Shown piece by piece: positions 8,049-17,134 of a DNA stretch of 64,000 nt. Made by a program: the position numbers and the translations under genes. The stretch covers positions 186,001 to 250,000 of the forward strand of contig NZ_JBAOJI010000003.1 in NCBI RefSeq assembly GCF_037080055.1, written 5' to 3'. The stretch is from Halovenus sp037080055. GTDB lineage: Archaea > Halobacteriota > Halobacteria > Halobacteriales > Haloarculaceae. Under the pieces are notes generated by a model. The model was given only the letters and a program-made list of their open reading frames with translations, made no database searches and was not told the DNA's origin. Position 1 is the first letter of the stretch; every line of letters begins with the position of its first letter.

Positions 8049-10043
8049 ATGGACGATCAGTATCTGGATGCATTCATCCGCGAGAGTGAGGAAGAAATCA
8101 CGAAACTGAACAATTCGCTGCTGGAACTGGAATCCGATCCCGAGAATCGGGAGGCGATGGACCAGATCTTCCGGACAGCACACACACTGAAGGGCAACTT
8201 CGGTGCGATGGGTTTCGAGGACGCCTCGAACCTCGCGCACGCGATGGAGGATCTCTTGGACGAGATGCGCGAAGGCAACATGTCGGTCACGCCCGACGTG
8301 ATGGATCTCATCTTCCAGGGTGTCGACGAGATCGAAGCCATCGTGGGGCAGATCGAAGAGCAGGGAGAATCCCAGATGGACACCGCCGACACAGTCACGC
8401 AACTCCGGAACGTCCTCGAAAACGGACCCGATGCGGCGGGCCAACCAGTGGACGGTCAAACAACGGAACCCTCGACAGAGGATACCGGTAGCTCCGACAG
8501 CAGCGACCTCAACGTCGACAGCAATCTCGATACTGTCGATATCGACGAGGGCGAGGTAGAAGATCAACTAGCCTATGTCGAAGTCGATCTCGGCGATACC
8601 GATATGCCGGGCGTCGACGCGATGTTCGCGATGGAATCCGTCGAAGAAGTGTTCGACATTCTGGCGACCGACCCCGACAGGAGCGATATCGAGGATGGCG
8701 AGTACGAGGACACCTTCGGACTCTTCTTAGAAACTGACGATCTGGGTCGGGTCGACGCCGAACTCGACAGCGTCGGTCAGATCGACGAGGTGGCGGTCGA
8801 AGACGTGACTGACGACCTCTTCGGAGGTGGCTCCACAGCTGGCGGATCTGGAGACAGTGGCGGTGGAGGTGACGAGGACGAACACTCTGTCGACGAGATC
8901 AAGTCTGTCCGAGTCGATGTCGACCAACTCGACGATCTGCACGGACTGGTCGAACAACTGGTCACCTCCCGGATCAAACTCCGGCGGGCGGTCGAAGACG
9001 AGAACATGGATTCCGCGGAGGAGACGCTGAACGAACTCGACAAGATCACCGGCAGCCTCCAGAACACGGTGATGGACATGCGGTTGATCCCGCTGAAGAA
9101 AGTCGTCGGCAAGTTCCCCCGGATGGTTCGGGATCTCTCCCGCGAACTCGGCAAAGAGGTCAACTTCGAGATCGAAGGCGAAGAGATCGAACTCGACCGG
9201 ACGATCCTCACCGAGATTTCCGACCCGCTGATGCACATCATCCGGAACTCGCTTGATCACGGGGTCGAGGCCCCCGAAACCCGTGTCGAGAAGGGCAAAC
9301 CCCGGCAAGGGAACGTCACCCTCCGGGCCTCCCGTGAACGAGACCACGTCGTCATTCAGGTCGAAGACGACGGTGCCGGCCTCGATGTCGATGGAATCAA
9401 GAAGACCGCTATCGAGAACAACGTTCGCTCGGCCGAGGAACTGGAGATGATGGACAACTCCGAGATTTACGATCTGGTCTTCCATCCTGGTTTCTCGACG
9501 ACCGACGAGGTAACCGATACGAGTGGCCGCGGCGTCGGAATGGATGTCGTCCACGACACCGTCACGCGTCTGGATGGCTCCGTCGACGTGGACAGCACGC
9601 CCGGCGAGGGGACGACAGTCTCGCTGCGCCTGCCGGTGACGATGGCCATCGTCAAAGTTCTGTTCGTACAGGTCGGCGACGAGGAGTACGGCGTGCCGAT
9701 CAAAAACGTCGACGAGATCACTCGAACCGACGAGATTCAGCAGGTCAACGGCCGGGAGGTCATCAAGCACAACGACGAGATCTATCCGATCGTCGACCTC
9801 GGAGAGACGTTCAACGTCCCCGAGCGAGCGGCGACCGACGGCGGCACGGAGGGCGGCCAAATGCTCGTCCGCATCCGTGAGTCCGAGCGTCAGATCGCTC
9901 TGCGGTGTGATGCAGTCAACGCCCAGGAGGAAGTCGTGGTCAAACCACTGGAAGGAATCCTCAGCGGGACGCCCGGGCTGTCGGGAACGGCTGTCCTCGG
10001 CGATGGAAACATCGTCCACATCCTCGACGTGGTGACGCTATGA
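8049..10043 (+). CDS. cheA: Chemotaxis sensor histidine kinase CheA
   Basis: 664 residues with the classical order: P1 phosphotransfer domain (phosphorylated His45 in FRTAHTLKGN), an acidic linker with a P2-like response-regulator docking domain at about 170-265, a Gly/Ser/Asp-rich linker, the P3 dimerisation helices (from KSVRVDVDQLDDL), the P4 ATPase domain (N box HIIRNSLDHGVE, G boxes near EDDGAGLD and SGRGVGMDVV), and a CheW-like P5 domain at the C-terminus. It receives transducer signals and phosphorylates CheB here and CheY elsewhere. The stop overlaps the cheR start by four bases. Confidence 0.97.
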   Translation: MDDQYLDAFIRESEEEITKLNNSLLELESDPENREAMDQIFRTAHTLKGNFGAMGFEDASNLAHAMEDLLDEMREGNMSVTPDVMDLIFQGVDEIEAIVGQIEEQGESQMDTADTVTQLRNVLENGPDAAGQPVDGQTTEPSTEDTGSSDSSDLNVDSNLDTVDIDEGEVEDQLAYVEVDLGDTDMPGVDAMFAMESVEEVFDILATDPDRSDIEDGEYEDTFGLFLETDDLGRVDAELDSVGQIDEVAVEDVTDDLFGGGSTAGGSGDSGGGGDEDEHSVDEIKSVRVDVDQLDDLHGLVEQLVTSRIKLRRAVEDENMDSAEETLNELDKITGSLQNTVMDMRLIPLKKVVGKFPRMVRDLSRELGKEVNFEIEGEEIELDRTILTEISDPLMHIIRNSLDHGVEAPETRVEKGKPRQGNVTLRASRERDHVVIQVEDDGAGLDVDGIKKTAIENNVRSAEELEMMDNSEIYDLVFHPGFSTTDEVTDTSGRGVGMDVVHDTVTRLDGSVDVDSTPGEGTTVSLRLPVTMAIVKVLFVQVGDEEYGVPIKNVDEITRTDEIQQVNGREVIKHNDEIYPIVDLGETFNVPERAATDGGTEGGQMLVRIRESERQIALRCDAVNAQEEVVVKPLEGILSGTPGLSGTAVLGDGNIVHILDVVTL

Positions 10044-10846
10044 GCACACAGGACGACCGATTTACCGATCTGCTGGAGTACATCGAGCGCGAACTCGATT
10101 TCGAGTCCGGGTTCTACAACGACTCGTATCTCGACCGACGGATCACCGCCCGGATGCGCCGCACGGATACCGAGGAGTACGACGCCTACCAGCGGTTGCT
10201 CGCTCGCGACGACGAAGAGAAAGAGGCGCTGCTCGACTCGCTGTCGATCAACGTGACGGGCTTTTTCAGAAACCCCGACGCGTGGGAGAAACTGCGGCCA
10301 GTTCTCCGTGAGTTGACCGAGAACAACCACCGGGTTCGAATCTGGTCGGCCCCCTGTGCTGACGGCCGCGAGCCGTATTCGATCGCGATGCTCGCACTCG
10401 ACGACAGCGAGATCAACGAGCGACGGATCGAGATTACGGCGACCGATATCAACCCGGATATTCTCGAAGAGGCCCAAGCGGGTGTCTACGAGACCTCACA
10501 GACCAGCGATATCGCGGAGGAACTCGAACCGCTGGACGATTACGAGCTGTATATCGAACAGGACGGCAACCGATTTCAGGTCAAAGACCGGGTCAAAGAC
10601 CTTGTCACGTTCGAGCAACACGACCTCATTCGAGGCGAGGAGAAGACCGACTTCGATCTCGTGCTCTGTCGGAACCTGTTGATCTATATCGATTCCTCGT
10701 TCAAAGTGCCGATCTTCGAGACTATCCGTGGTTCGCTGCGCGAGGATGGCTATCTCATGATCGGGATGACCGAAACCTTGCCGACCGAGTGCCGTGACGA
10801 CTTCGAACCGGTGTACAAACAACAGCGGATCTACCGACGTAGCTAA
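10040..10846 (+). CDS. cheR: Chemotaxis protein-glutamate methyltransferase CheR
   Basis: 268 residues. An N-terminal all-helical domain recognises transducer helices (YLDRRITARMRR). The SAM-binding domain has the CheR form of motif I (WSAPCADGREPYSIAML), then TATDINPDIL and DLVLCRNLLIYI. It methylates glutamates of transducers, opposing CheB. ATG overlaps cheA (ATGA), and the TAA shares one base with the next gene, so cheB-cheA-cheR-HEAT form a translationally coupled operon. Confidence 0.96.
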   Translation: MSTQDDRFTDLLEYIERELDFESGFYNDSYLDRRITARMRRTDTEEYDAYQRLLARDDEEKEALLDSLSINVTGFFRNPDAWEKLRPVLRELTENNHRVRIWSAPCADGREPYSIAMLALDDSEINERRIEITATDINPDILEEAQAGVYETSQTSDIAEELEPLDDYELYIEQDGNRFQVKDRVKDLVTFEQHDLIRGEEKTDFDLVLCRNLLIYIDSSFKVPIFETIRGSLREDGYLMIGMTETLPTECRDDFEPVYKQQRIYRRS

Positions 10847-12090
10847 TGTCGCTTTTCGAGCACGAACGAGCCGGAAACGCCCAGGAGATCATCAGGGCGC
10901 TACACAACTCCCAGAGCGGTGAAGTGCGCAAGCGGGCCGCCGAGATTCTTGGGCGGATGGACGACCACGACGACCGCGGCGATATTATCACTGCGCTCGT
11001 GCGAGCGGTGCAGGAAGACGAGTCAGACGCGGTCGTCGCCGCTGCGATCGACGCGCTGGACGAACTCGGCCAGGAGGCCCTGGAGGAACTCATCACGAGC
11101 ATGGCCGACCTCGATATCGGCGAGGACGCCGCAGACTGGGTGAAGACCAAAGCCTTCGTCCGGGCGCTCGGCGCGGAACTACCCGAGTTGCGGATGGCCG
11201 CCGCGAACGCCATCGGCGAACTGGAGGTCCCCGATGCCGTCCCGAAGGTGGTCGATCGGTTCGAGGATCCAGATCCGCGAGTTCGGGCTCGAGCAGCGCG
11301 AGCGTGCAGAAATATCGGCGACGCACGCGCCACGGAGCCGCTGACAGGGCTGCTCTCCGACCCGAAAGCCGCGGTCCGTGTCGAGGCCGCCGAGGCACTG
11401 GGTCGGATCGGTAACCGTCAGGCGTTGCAGGCGCTGTTGCAGTTGTACGACGACGAAGACGAGCGCGTCCGCCGGATCGCGGTGCGCGGGTTCGGCCAGT
11501 TCCGCAACGACCGCCCAGTCGAATATCTCGCCGAGGCGTTGACCGACGAGTCCGCTCCGGTCCGCCGGACGGCCGTCTTCTCGCTGATCGAACTGCTCTC
11601 GAACGTGCCGACCGAGCAGAGCCACCAGATCCGTGAGACGGTCGTCGAACAACTCTCCGAAAGCGAGGACAACTCAGTTATCGATCCGCTGGTCGAAATC
11701 CTCAACGCGGGAACGAAGTCGGCCCAGCGACGAAACACGGCGTGGCTTCTGGGGCGGGTGATGGAAAGCGACGAGAACCGCGCAGCCATCGACGCGCTGA
11801 CTGACACTCTGAAGGAGGGCGGCAAGATGACCAAACAGTTCGCAGCGACGAGTCTCGCCGAAGTCGGCGGGACCTACACGGAAGAACAACTCCTTCAGCT
11901 CGCCAAAGACGATAATCAGGACAGCGACGCGCGGGCACAGGCGGTGTTCGCGCTCGGCAAAATTGGTGACGAGGATACCGCCGAAGATATCGAACGGTTA
12001 CTCGACAGTACAGAAGACGAACAGGTGCGACAGCGTGCCTTCTCGGCGCTGTCGAAACTCGGCGGTCACGCACAACCCGGACAGGGATGA
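10846..12090 (+). CDS. HEAT-repeat protein of the archaeal taxis cluster
   Basis: 414 residues made almost entirely of about ten 30-residue HEAT/PBS-lyase-like repeats, for example VRKRAAEILGRMDD, LRMAAANAIGELEVPDA, VRARAARACRNIGDARA and VRVEAAEALGRIGNRQA. Such solenoids are protein-binding scaffolds. It starts on the last base of cheR. In Halobacterium salinarum the gene beside the CheF genes (OE2401F) encodes a HEAT-like protein that takes part in linking Che proteins to the archaellum switch; gene order here agrees. A direct enzymatic role is unlikely. Confidence 0.85.
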   Translation: MSLFEHERAGNAQEIIRALHNSQSGEVRKRAAEILGRMDDHDDRGDIITALVRAVQEDESDAVVAAAIDALDELGQEALEELITSMADLDIGEDAADWVKTKAFVRALGAELPELRMAAANAIGELEVPDAVPKVVDRFEDPDPRVRARAARACRNIGDARATEPLTGLLSDPKAAVRVEAAEALGRIGNRQALQALLQLYDDEDERVRRIAVRGFGQFRNDRPVEYLAEALTDESAPVRRTAVFSLIELLSNVPTEQSHQIRETVVEQLSESEDNSVIDPLVEILNAGTKSAQRRNTAWLLGRVMESDENRAAIDALTDTLKEGGKMTKQFAATSLAEVGGTYTEEQLLQLAKDDNQDSDARAQAVFALGKIGDEDTAEDIERLLDSTEDEQVRQRAFSALSKLGGHAQPGQG

Positions 12091-12168
12091 TCATGTACCC
12101 GGAGACAGATGCACAGCCCGAACAATTAATGAGACCCTGCGTCCAACTCACAGATAGGATCGACAGCG

Positions 12169-13032
12169 ATGAGTGATGGCGAGAGCACACTTGCTGACCA
12201 GCAAGGGAAGTTTACGCAGGTTGTCAAAGACGGGAACAAAGTTCCGGATGTCGAGTGGATACCGGGCCGAATCCTGCTCAGTGACAAGCGAATCGTCCTC
12301 GCCAGCAATCAGGGCAAACGGACGATTCCCCTCTCGAAAGTCTCGACGATCAAAACGAGAGACGACGCGAGCCAGCCGTTCGCAAACGTGTCGAGTTATC
12401 TTTCCCTGCAGGTCGGCAACGACGTGACCCTCGTTGCGCCGAAGGACCACGAGGAGTTCGAACACGAACTGTACAGTGCTGTCCTCGACGGCGAGGTCGT
12501 CATCACGAAACACCCGGCGGTCAAAGGCGGCGTCATCCAGGACACGGAGTGGCAGAAAGGCCGGATGGCCGTCGACGAAGACCAGATCGGCCTCGCGCTG
12601 GCCGACGGTCAATTTGTCGAGGTCGAAGTCGACGACGTGGGCGACCTCTCGCGCAACCGCGGCGAGGTACTCGACAAGGAACGTCTCTTTATCGAGGTCG
12701 AACACACCGTCGGCAATGCGGCCGTCGAGACGCACATCTCGGGCAAACAGCGCAAGGTGAACATTCTTGCCGGACTGCTCGGCAGCAATCAGGCACGAGA
12801 CCCCGAGAATGTCGAACTCTCCGAGCGCGAACAGGAGGTCTTGATGGCGCTGTACTCCGGCGTCTCACCGTTCCAGATCCCGCAGTTCGTCGGGATGGAC
12901 GTGGAGACGGTCGAACAGATCTACGATCAACTCATCGAGCAGGGGATTCTCGAAGTCGAACGCGAACGTCGCGAAGTCGAACTGAAAGCCCGCGGCCGCA
13001 ACGTCGCCAGCGAGGCGATGGGCCAAGAGTGA
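12169..13032 (+). CDS. cheF: Archaeal chemotaxis adaptor CheF (copy 1)
   Basis: 287 residues, a full-length CheF (DUF439) protein. The N-terminal two-thirds contain tandem PH-like beta modules (GRILLSDKRIVLASNQGKR; KGRMAVDEDQIGLALADGQF). Residues 220-287 form a winged-helix segment (ELSEREQEVLMALYSGVSPF). CheF links CheY, CheC and CheD to the archaellum motor and is required to deliver the switch signal in Halobacterium and Haloferax. It lies 78 bases downstream of the HEAT gene, ends two bases short of the oppositely oriented second cheF, and is its paralogue. Confidence 0.9.
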   Translation: MSDGESTLADQQGKFTQVVKDGNKVPDVEWIPGRILLSDKRIVLASNQGKRTIPLSKVSTIKTRDDASQPFANVSSYLSLQVGNDVTLVAPKDHEEFEHELYSAVLDGEVVITKHPAVKGGVIQDTEWQKGRMAVDEDQIGLALADGQFVEVEVDDVGDLSRNRGEVLDKERLFIEVEHTVGNAAVETHISGKQRKVNILAGLLGSNQARDPENVELSEREQEVLMALYSGVSPFQIPQFVGMDVETVEQIYDQLIEQGILEVERERREVELKARGRNVASEAMGQE

Positions 13033-13033
13033 G

Positions 13034-13912
13034 CTAGACGTTCACTTCTTCGAGGTGGCGGTTGACGACGATCTGCCCTTTCGGCGTGAGTCGCGTGCCG
13101 CTTGCAGTATCGACGACGAGTTCTTTCTCTTCCAGTCTGTTGAGCACCATCGTCACGTTCGATGGATCGATCTCGACGATTCCTGCCAGTGAGACGCCTT
13201 CCTGTCCGCCCCCGGAGTAAATCGCGGTGAGAATCTCCTTCTCGTCGGCGGTGATCTCGACATCTTTCAGTTCGTTCATCAACTCGGTGTATTCGAGTCT
13301 GAGATACCGCCCGAGAATCGTCATCTCCCGGGGGGTGTTCATCGCGGCCATCGTCACCATCGCCTCCCCGGATGGCATGTGCTGCAACTCCAGGACTGGC
13401 TGGCTGCTGCCGTTGATGTCCCGGTTCGTTCGACTGAATTTCGTCACCGTCGCCAGTTCGATCTCGACAGTGTTGTCGTTCGTTTTGAACCGGACCGACT
13501 GCGGGCGCAAAAAGAGCCGACAGGGGGCGAAGGACTCGTCGGTCACGCGGCCGCCGACCCGTGCCGGATGTTTGATCGACATGCGCGTGCCGTTGAGAAT
13601 CGCCTTGAACAGGACCGTGGCGAATTTCTGGATCGTCGAATCCTCTGCCTCGACGACGGCCTTGTGCCGTTGGCCCTTCAATTCGAAGGCAAGCGTGACC
13701 GTCGACTCGAAAAAGCCCTGAATCTCGTCGGGGACGTGCCCGACGGCGACGTCGATCACCGAGTGCAGCGGGATCGTCAATCTGTCGCTACTGTCGACTG
13801 CTAGCACCAGTCGTTTCTCGCTCAGAAGCACTCGGCCTTTCGCGGGCTCCGCACGGGTTGCGACGCTCGAATCAAACTGCGCGACGAAATCCGCGATGAT
13901 CGATTCCGACAT
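13034..13912 (-). CDS. cheF: Archaeal chemotaxis adaptor CheF (copy 2)
   Basis: 292 residues with the same architecture as the neighbouring CheF: GRVLLSEKRLVLAVDSSDR at the start, a second beta module, and a C-terminal winged helix (EITADEKEILTAIYSGGGQE, then LAGIVEIDPSNVTMVLNRLE). The two copies converge with one base between their stop codons. The same pair, one on each strand beside a HEAT gene, is known in Halobacterium (OE2402F/OE2404R). Divergence between copies suggests different partners or roles rather than a recent duplication. Confidence 0.88.
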   Translation of the reverse strand: MSESIIADFVAQFDSSVATRAEPAKGRVLLSEKRLVLAVDSSDRLTIPLHSVIDVAVGHVPDEIQGFFESTVTLAFELKGQRHKAVVEAEDSTIQKFATVLFKAILNGTRMSIKHPARVGGRVTDESFAPCRLFLRPQSVRFKTNDNTVEIELATVTKFSRTNRDINGSSQPVLELQHMPSGEAMVTMAAMNTPREMTILGRYLRLEYTELMNELKDVEITADEKEILTAIYSGGGQEGVSLAGIVEIDPSNVTMVLNRLEEKELVVDTASGTRLTPKGQIVVNRHLEEVNV

Positions 13913-13996
13913 GGCTCTGACAGTCCGCGCGGATCACGGAATTGTCAGAGAGAACGCCGCGGGTGATCAAAAGGTTGACGGAGGGGCAACTGCCCG

Positions 13997-14425
13997 CTAT
14001 TCACCCAGTGAATCGGCGATATCCGACAGCGACGAGTCCGGCTTCTCGATGGGCTCGTAGACTGTTCGCTCGCCGGGTACCCTGAGCCCGTACGCGTATC
14101 CCTCTGTGAGCACGTCGAGGACGAGCGTACTTCCCGGTCCGAAGCCGGCGTCGTCGAGCCATTCGCCGAGAAGATCTGTCCCCTCTCCCGTTCGGGCGAG
14201 CCGTTTGTTGGCGTATCCGGCCCGAATAGCGCGCTCGCCGCCGAGCGTCGAGACGACTTCGGCGTGGGTCTTCTGCCCGTCGACAACCAGCCGGACAAAA
14301 TCGTTCTCCGCACAGTCCAGTTCGGCGGGAAGCACGAGCTGGGGTCGGCCGGTCGATCCAACCGCGGAGAGTTCGACGCGGTGAGAATCGACGGCCGGAT
14401 GATCCGACGGAATCGCGTCGGTCAC
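13997..14425 (-). CDS. DUF7112-type conserved haloarchaeal protein
   Basis: 142 residues from GTG 14425, which lies just inside the end of the S6e gene (four bases before its stop is complete on this strand), giving tight coupling to rps6e. The frame stays open further upstream but would then read through S6e. The sequence (SDHPAVDSHRVELSAVG, GYANKRLARTGEGTDLLGEW, YAYGLRVPGERTVYEP) matches my recollection of the DUF7112 family, found beside rps6e in haloarchaea. No catalytic motif is visible. Function unknown. Confidence 0.7.
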   Translation of the reverse strand: MTDAIPSDHPAVDSHRVELSAVGSTGRPQLVLPAELDCAENDFVRLVVDGQKTHAEVVSTLGGERAIRAGYANKRLARTGEGTDLLGEWLDDAGFGPGSTLVLDVLTEGYAYGLRVPGERTVYEPIEKPDSSLSDIADSLGE

Positions 14426-14429
14426 TGCC

Positions 14430-14816
14430 TTACTCCTCGTCGGTGAGAAGCTCTTCGACGTCGCCGCTGCCCTGCTCGACGATTTTGGCGTTGATCTGTC
14501 GCGTCGCGTCACTGACTTCGCGCCCGCGGACGGTCACGCGTTTGCGCTCGCCGTCTTTCTCGGGGTTGAAGCCGGTGCCACCGGTGAGCAGGATTGCCTT
14601 GAGACTCTCGCCCTTGACGTCGTCGCGCATCGGTCGGCCGGCGTCGTCGGAGCCGCCGGTTAGTTCGAGCGTGAACCCGTCGAGTCCGACGGCACTGCCG
14701 TCGACTTCCTCGCCGAGCTCTCGCCCGATGAATCGGTTCGCGTCTTGGTCTGATACGTCCACCTGATACGTGTGTCCCGTCTCCGGGTCGGAAACGGCGA
14801 CGGTAAATTCGGCCAT
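14430..14816 (-). CDS. rps6e: 30S ribosomal protein eS6
   Basis: 128 residues from ATG 14816. The sequence FTVAVSDPETGHTYQVDV, FIGRELGEEVDG, GGSDDAGRPMRDDVKG, LLTGGTGFNP and ERKRVTVRGREVSDATRQIN covers the full archaeal S6e domain of the small ribosomal subunit. Archaeal S6e lacks the long phosphorylated tail of eukaryotes, as here. An upstream extension of the frame is rejected because it crosses the promoter and the divergent gene. Confidence 0.96.
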   Translation of the reverse strand: MAEFTVAVSDPETGHTYQVDVSDQDANRFIGRELGEEVDGSAVGLDGFTLELTGGSDDAGRPMRDDVKGESLKAILLTGGTGFNPEKDGERKRVTVRGREVSDATRQINAKIVEQGSGDVEELLTDEE

Positions 14817-14836
14817 ACTTCTACGCAGTAAACCCC

Positions 14837-14846
14837 CAATAAAAAG
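14837..14846 (-). promoter_or_regulatory. TATA element for rps6e
   Basis: The minus strand has CTTTTTATTG about 21-30 bases upstream of the S6e ATG, the normal place for a leaderless haloarchaeal promoter. A second AT-rich site, CCTTATCA near 14900 on the plus strand, serves the divergent small gene starting at 14931. Confidence 0.5.
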
Positions 14847-14930
14847 CCCGTCGAAGTTTCTTCCCGATGACTGCCGACCCAGCGGCGTTTGCTCGGGTGG
14901 CCTTATCACAGCCTGGGCCGTAGTCCGGGT

Positions 14931-15176
14931 ATGCTCACGATCGACCTCGAGGAGTTCATGTTCGAGTTGAAAGACGGAACGGTCAAGCACGTCGGTGCCT
15001 CGAACAACGCCGCGACCGCCAAACTGTACGATATCGAAACCACGGAAATCCGGGAGTTCGGCGATCAACTGAAACTCGCCTGTGCGGACGACAGCGGTAA
15101 CGAAATTGAATTAGCACTGGACTCCGACACTGCCCGAGAGATCGCCGATAGCGTCGAAGACCTCGCTGGAGAGTAA
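14931..15176 (+). CDS. Small conserved-looking acidic protein, function unknown
   Basis: 81 residues from ATG 14931, 28 bases after a TATA-like CCTTATC; the frame extends 14 codons further up but without a promoter-consistent start. The protein is acidic, alpha/beta, with FMFELKDGTVKHVGASNNAA near the N-terminus and DSDTAREIADSVEDLAGE at the end. I do not recognise the family. It lies alone between rps6e (divergent) and the Lsm-L37e-purF operon. Confidence 0.7.
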   Translation: MLTIDLEEFMFELKDGTVKHVGASNNAATAKLYDIETTEIREFGDQLKLACADDSGNEIELALDSDTAREIADSVEDLAGE

Positions 15177-15260
15177 TCTCCTTCGGAGTAAGAATTCCAC
15201 CAATGTTGAGCAGTCACATGGGAGAAGCTATCACCAGTCGTGAGAGTTCCGAGCCGGTAC

Positions 15261-15267
15261 GTTTAAG
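15261..15267 (+). promoter_or_regulatory. TATA element for the lsm-rpl37e-purF operon
   Basis: GTTTAAG lies 25-31 bases before the Lsm ATG at 15292 and fits a haloarchaeal core promoter with a leaderless or very short leader. No other such element precedes rpl37e or purF, in line with one transcript. Confidence 0.5.
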
Positions 15268-15291
15268 CAGACATCGCCACCGGATACAGGT

Positions 15292-15486
15292 ATGAGCGAG
15301 AACGGGAACCGGCCGCTCGATGTGCTGGAGACATCAGTCGGCGAGACGGTCACAGTACAACTCAAAGACGGCGAAGTCTACGAAGGGACGCTTGCTGGCT
15401 ACGACCAGCACATGAATCTCGTCGTCGAAGAGAGCGAAGACACAACGATTATACGCGGGGATAACGTCGTGTCTATACGTCCATGA
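15292..15486 (+). CDS. lsm: Sm-like RNA-binding protein (Lsm)
   Basis: 64 residues. It is a minimal Sm fold: Sm1 motif (VTVQLKDGEVYEGTLAGYDQHMN, residues 20-42) and Sm2 motif (TIIRGDNVVSIRP) at the very end. Archaeal Lsm forms heptameric rings that bind U-rich RNA and contacts tRNA and sRNA in haloarchaea, where deletion also affects motility. The stop overlaps the L37e start (ATGA). The lsm-rpl37e pair is a well known conserved haloarchaeal operon. Confidence 0.96.
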   Translation: MSENGNRPLDVLETSVGETVTVQLKDGEVYEGTLAGYDQHMNLVVEESEDTTIIRGDNVVSIRP

Positions 15487-15653
15487 CGACTGGAACGTCA
15501 AGCCAGGGAAAGAAGAACACGACCACACACGTGAAATGTCGACGATGCGGTGAGAAGTCTTACCACGTGAAAAAGAAGGTGTGTGCCTCGTGTGGCTTCG
15601 GTAAATCGGCAAAGCGCCGTGACTACTCCTGGGAAACGAAAGCTGGCGAATAA
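15483..15653 (+). CDS. rpl37e: 50S ribosomal protein eL37
   Basis: 56 residues. The start ATG overlaps the lsm stop. A zinc ribbon is formed by C19, C22, C34 and C37 (CRRCGEKSYH ... CASCGFG), flanked by basic residues (SAKRRDYSW) that bind 23S rRNA. This matches archaeal L37e in length and motif order. Its TAA lies one base before the purF ATG, so translation of purF is coupled to it. Confidence 0.97.
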   Translation: MTTGTSSQGKKNTTTHVKCRRCGEKSYHVKKKVCASCGFGKSAKRRDYSWETKAGE

Positions 15654-15654
15654 A

Positions 15655-17094
15655 ATGCACGAAAAGTGCGGCGTTGTTGGTGTCTCGCTAACGGATAGAG
15701 AGGCCGCGCGTCCGCTCTACTACTCTTTGTATGCGCTGCAGCATCGCGGCCAAGAATCCGCTGGAATCGTCACACACGACGGCTTCCAGCAACACGAACA
15801 CGTCGAGATGGGTCTCGTCGGCGACGCCTTCGGCCCCGAGGATCTCGACACGCTAAACGGTGCCAACGGGATCGGTCACGTTCGGTATCCGACCGCCGGC
15901 GGGGTAAACACCTGCTGTGCACAGCCGTTTTCAGTGTCGTTCAAAAGCGGGTCGCTGGGACTTGCCCACAACGGCAACCTCGTCAACGCCGACGAGGTCC
16001 GTGAGGAACTGGCCGAACTCGGCCACGCCTTCACTTCCAACGGTGACACCGAGGTCATCGCCCACGATCTGGCGCGAAATCTCCTCGAAGAGGATCTCGT
16101 CCGTGCCGTCAAATCGACGATGAGCCGGATTCACGGCTCGTATTCGCTGACGATCATGCACGACGAGACTGTTCTCGGTGTTCGCGATCCGCAGGGTAAC
16201 CGACCACTCTGTATCGGCGAACTCGACGACGGTTACGTCCTCGCCTCGGAGTCGGCGGCCATCGATACCCTCGACGGCGAGTTGATCCGAGACGTAAAGC
16301 CAGGTGAACTGATCGTCCTCCATCCGGACGGCTCGGGATTCGATAGCTATCGACTGTTTGAGGAGTCACAGACGGCCCATTGCTTTTTCGAGCACGTCTA
16401 CTTCGCGCGTCCCGACTCCGTGATCGACGAGGAACTCGTCTACGAGGTCCGGCGGGATCTGGGTCGTGCGCTCTGGGAGGAATCTGGTGTCGAGACCGAT
16501 GTCGTGATGCCGGTTCCCGACTCGGGGCGATCATTTGCCTCGGGCTATGCGGAGGCGGCGGCCGAAGACGGTGCCGATACCGAGTTCGCGGAGGGACTGA
16601 TGAAAAACCGCTACGTCGGGCGGACGTTCATCATGCCGACACAGGACGAGCGCGAGCGGGCGGTCAGGCTGAAGCTCAACCCAATCAAATCGACCATCGA
16701 GGGACGAAGCGTGACGCTGATCGACGACTCCATCGTCCGCGGAACCACCTCAACGCAGTTGATCGAACTGCTCCGTGACGCCGGAGCGGAAGAGGTACAC
16801 GTTCGGATCGGTTCGCCGGAGATCGTCGCCCCGTGTTATCTCGGGATCGACATGGCGAGTCGCGACGAACTGATCGCAGCAGACAGGAGTCCCGAAGAGG
16901 TCCGCGAAGAGATCGGTGCGGACAGCCTCTCTTATCTCTCGATCGAAGCGATCACCAACTCCTTGGGGAAAGACTACGACGATCTCTGTCTGGGCTGTGT
17001 CACCGGCGAGTATCCCTACGATGTCGAGGGCGAACAGACCGATCGAGAGGTCTCCCGTCCGACCATCGACAGCCCGTCGAGTGCAGACGACTGA
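15655..17094 (+). CDS. purF: Amidophosphoribosyltransferase PurF
   Basis: 479 residues from ATG 15655, one base after the L37e stop; a longer frame exists upstream but overlaps L37e. The first committed step of purine synthesis: glutamine plus PRPP gives phosphoribosylamine. The glutaminase domain begins at MHEKCGVVGVSL (nucleophile Cys5 after removal of a short propeptide), with NGDTEVIAHD and HGSYSLTIMHDE. The PRPP site is VTLIDDSIVRGTTSTQLI. C-terminal cysteines (LCLGCVTGEYP) match the Fe-S type seen in Bacillus-like enzymes. purK lies at 44.2 kb in the same window but not in this operon. Confidence 0.96.
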   Translation: MHEKCGVVGVSLTDREAARPLYYSLYALQHRGQESAGIVTHDGFQQHEHVEMGLVGDAFGPEDLDTLNGANGIGHVRYPTAGGVNTCCAQPFSVSFKSGSLGLAHNGNLVNADEVREELAELGHAFTSNGDTEVIAHDLARNLLEEDLVRAVKSTMSRIHGSYSLTIMHDETVLGVRDPQGNRPLCIGELDDGYVLASESAAIDTLDGELIRDVKPGELIVLHPDGSGFDSYRLFEESQTAHCFFEHVYFARPDSVIDEELVYEVRRDLGRALWEESGVETDVVMPVPDSGRSFASGYAEAAAEDGADTEFAEGLMKNRYVGRTFIMPTQDERERAVRLKLNPIKSTIEGRSVTLIDDSIVRGTTSTQLIELLRDAGAEEVHVRIGSPEIVAPCYLGIDMASRDELIAADRSPEEVREEIGADSLSYLSIEAITNSLGKDYDDLCLGCVTGEYPYDVEGEQTDREVSRPTIDSPSSADD

Positions 17095-17134
17095 TCGGGC
17101 GCATCGATTTTCGGTTGTCGATTGTTTCGGCGAG

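Noticed and set aside
8727..10019. 430-codon frame antisense to cheA
   Set aside because: It is the mirror of the cheA codon pattern and has no motif; cheA is unmistakable on the plus strand.
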